Positions 8,109-8,358 of a stretch of DNA of 8,358 bases are shown one piece after another (the stretch's first letter is position 1; every line of letters begins with the position of its first letter). The stretch covers positions 13,502 through 21,859 of the forward strand of contig DBCI01000079.1 in the NCBI GenBank assembly GCA_002292975.1, read 5' to 3'. Made by a program: the position numbers and the translations under genes. Below the pieces are notes generated by a model that had not been told where the DNA came from, did not search any database, and worked only from the letters and a program-made list of their open reading frames with translations. This stretch comes from Polynucleobacter sp. UBA962. Lineage in GTDB: Bacteria > Pseudomonadota > Gammaproteobacteria > Burkholderiales > Burkholderiaceae.

Positions 8109-8358
8109 AATCAGCTGTTTCTGGTCTATCAGTTAATGGTTCAAGGAGGTCGCCATGGGCCCTTAATTTTTGGACTAAAGCGTGCTCATACCTTAGTTTA
8201 TCAGTCATCTGCGCAAACTCGGTAAGGCATCCTCGGAGTAGGTCTAAACCCATTCCCGCTTGGGCAGAAATAAAGACCTTATATGGCACTCCATTAATAT
8301 CGCGCACAATCTGCGGGCCCTTGGTAAAGGTTTGTGGCATCAGGTCGATTTTGTTCAT
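8065..8358 (-). CDS. hflX: GTPase HflX, C-terminal fragment (N-terminus beyond the window)
   Basis: HflX is a ribosome-associated GTPase of the Obg-HflX family; in E. coli it splits stalled 70S ribosomes after stress. Only the last 97 residues are visible. The Met at the right edge is internal, because it directly precedes the G4 guanine-specificity motif NKID (visible residues 2-5). The G5 motif SAQAG is at 31-35, followed by MGLDLLRGCL, the final helix of the G domain. The rest (about 50-97) is an Arg/His helix and then a tail rich in Asp, Pro and Asn ending NPNLSPNTP. It shows no obvious match to the C-terminal domain of E. coli HflX. Full-length family members are roughly 370-430 aa. The 3' end overlaps the putative hflK start by 44 nt in a different frame. 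In many proteobacteria hfq lies just upstream of hflX; that region is outside the window. Confidence 0.93.
   Translation of the reverse strand: MNKIDLMPQTFTKGPQIVRDINGVPYKVFISAQAGMGLDLLRGCLTEFAQMTDKLRYEHALVQKLRAHGDLLEPLTDRPETADFDFHPNPNLSPNTP
8085..8096. repeat. Two tandem copies of GGTTTG inside the hflX/hflK overlap
   Basis: GGTTTG occurs twice in direct succession, followed by G. On the coding strand the unit contributes Asn-Pro-Asn-Pro to the HflX tail and Gln-Thr-Gln-Thr to the putative HflK N-terminus. It may be a small slippage duplication, or chance. Confidence 0.4.

Noticed and set aside
8143..8163. A perfect AAGGAGGT followed four bases later by ATG on the plus strand.
   Set aside because: The reading frame is only Met-Gly-Pro followed by TAA, and it lies antisense to the conserved hflX C-terminus. 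It is a chance product of hflX codons.

Overview
The window is an ordinary chromosomal housekeeping segment from a betaproteobacterium. It is most likely a member of the Burkholderiales, and by eye the moderate GC content and small spacers suggest a Polynucleobacter-like, streamlined member. That placement is inferred from gene order (hflX-hflK-hflC-hisZ-purA followed by rnr-rlmB), from HisZ as a partner-type regulatory subunit, and from protein details such as a short HflC and an HflK beginning near SVNDPGWG. No database search was possible.

All protein genes lie on the minus strand, so the biological order runs from right to left. Region 8358-4630 holds the C-terminal end of the GTPase HflX (cut by the window edge), the membrane-anchored FtsH modulators HflK and HflC, and HisZ, the regulatory subunit of ATP phosphoribosyltransferase. 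PurA (adenylosuccinate synthetase) follows at 4581-3253. Spacers in this block are -44, 18, 11 and 48 nt and no terminator is visible between genes, so it reads as one operon. The genes join membrane-protein quality control (HflK/HflC with FtsH), ribosome rescue (HflX) and two nucleotide-linked pathways (histidine and adenine nucleotides).

Region 3253-3062 is the only break in the pattern. A class II tRNA-Leu with anticodon CAG sits on the plus strand, head-on to purA with 13 bp between them, and divergent from rnr. A 91-bp spacer between the tRNA and rnr carries a perfect TATAAT for the tRNA and a short dyad where the -35 should be.

Region 3061-1 holds rnr (RNase R) and rlmB (23S rRNA 2'-O-methyltransferase), overlapping by ATGA. 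RlmB runs off the left edge probably only a few residues before its end. Both act on RNA.

No mobile element, CRISPR array, prophage or unknown system was found, and every stretch longer than 100 bases is explained by a recognisable gene. The points worth a second look are details. RNase R has no N-terminal helix-turn-helix region and carries a basic insertion. hflK has no ATG and appears to start at a TTG inside hflX. The tRNA is embedded against the direction of the operon. GATC sites are unusually dense.
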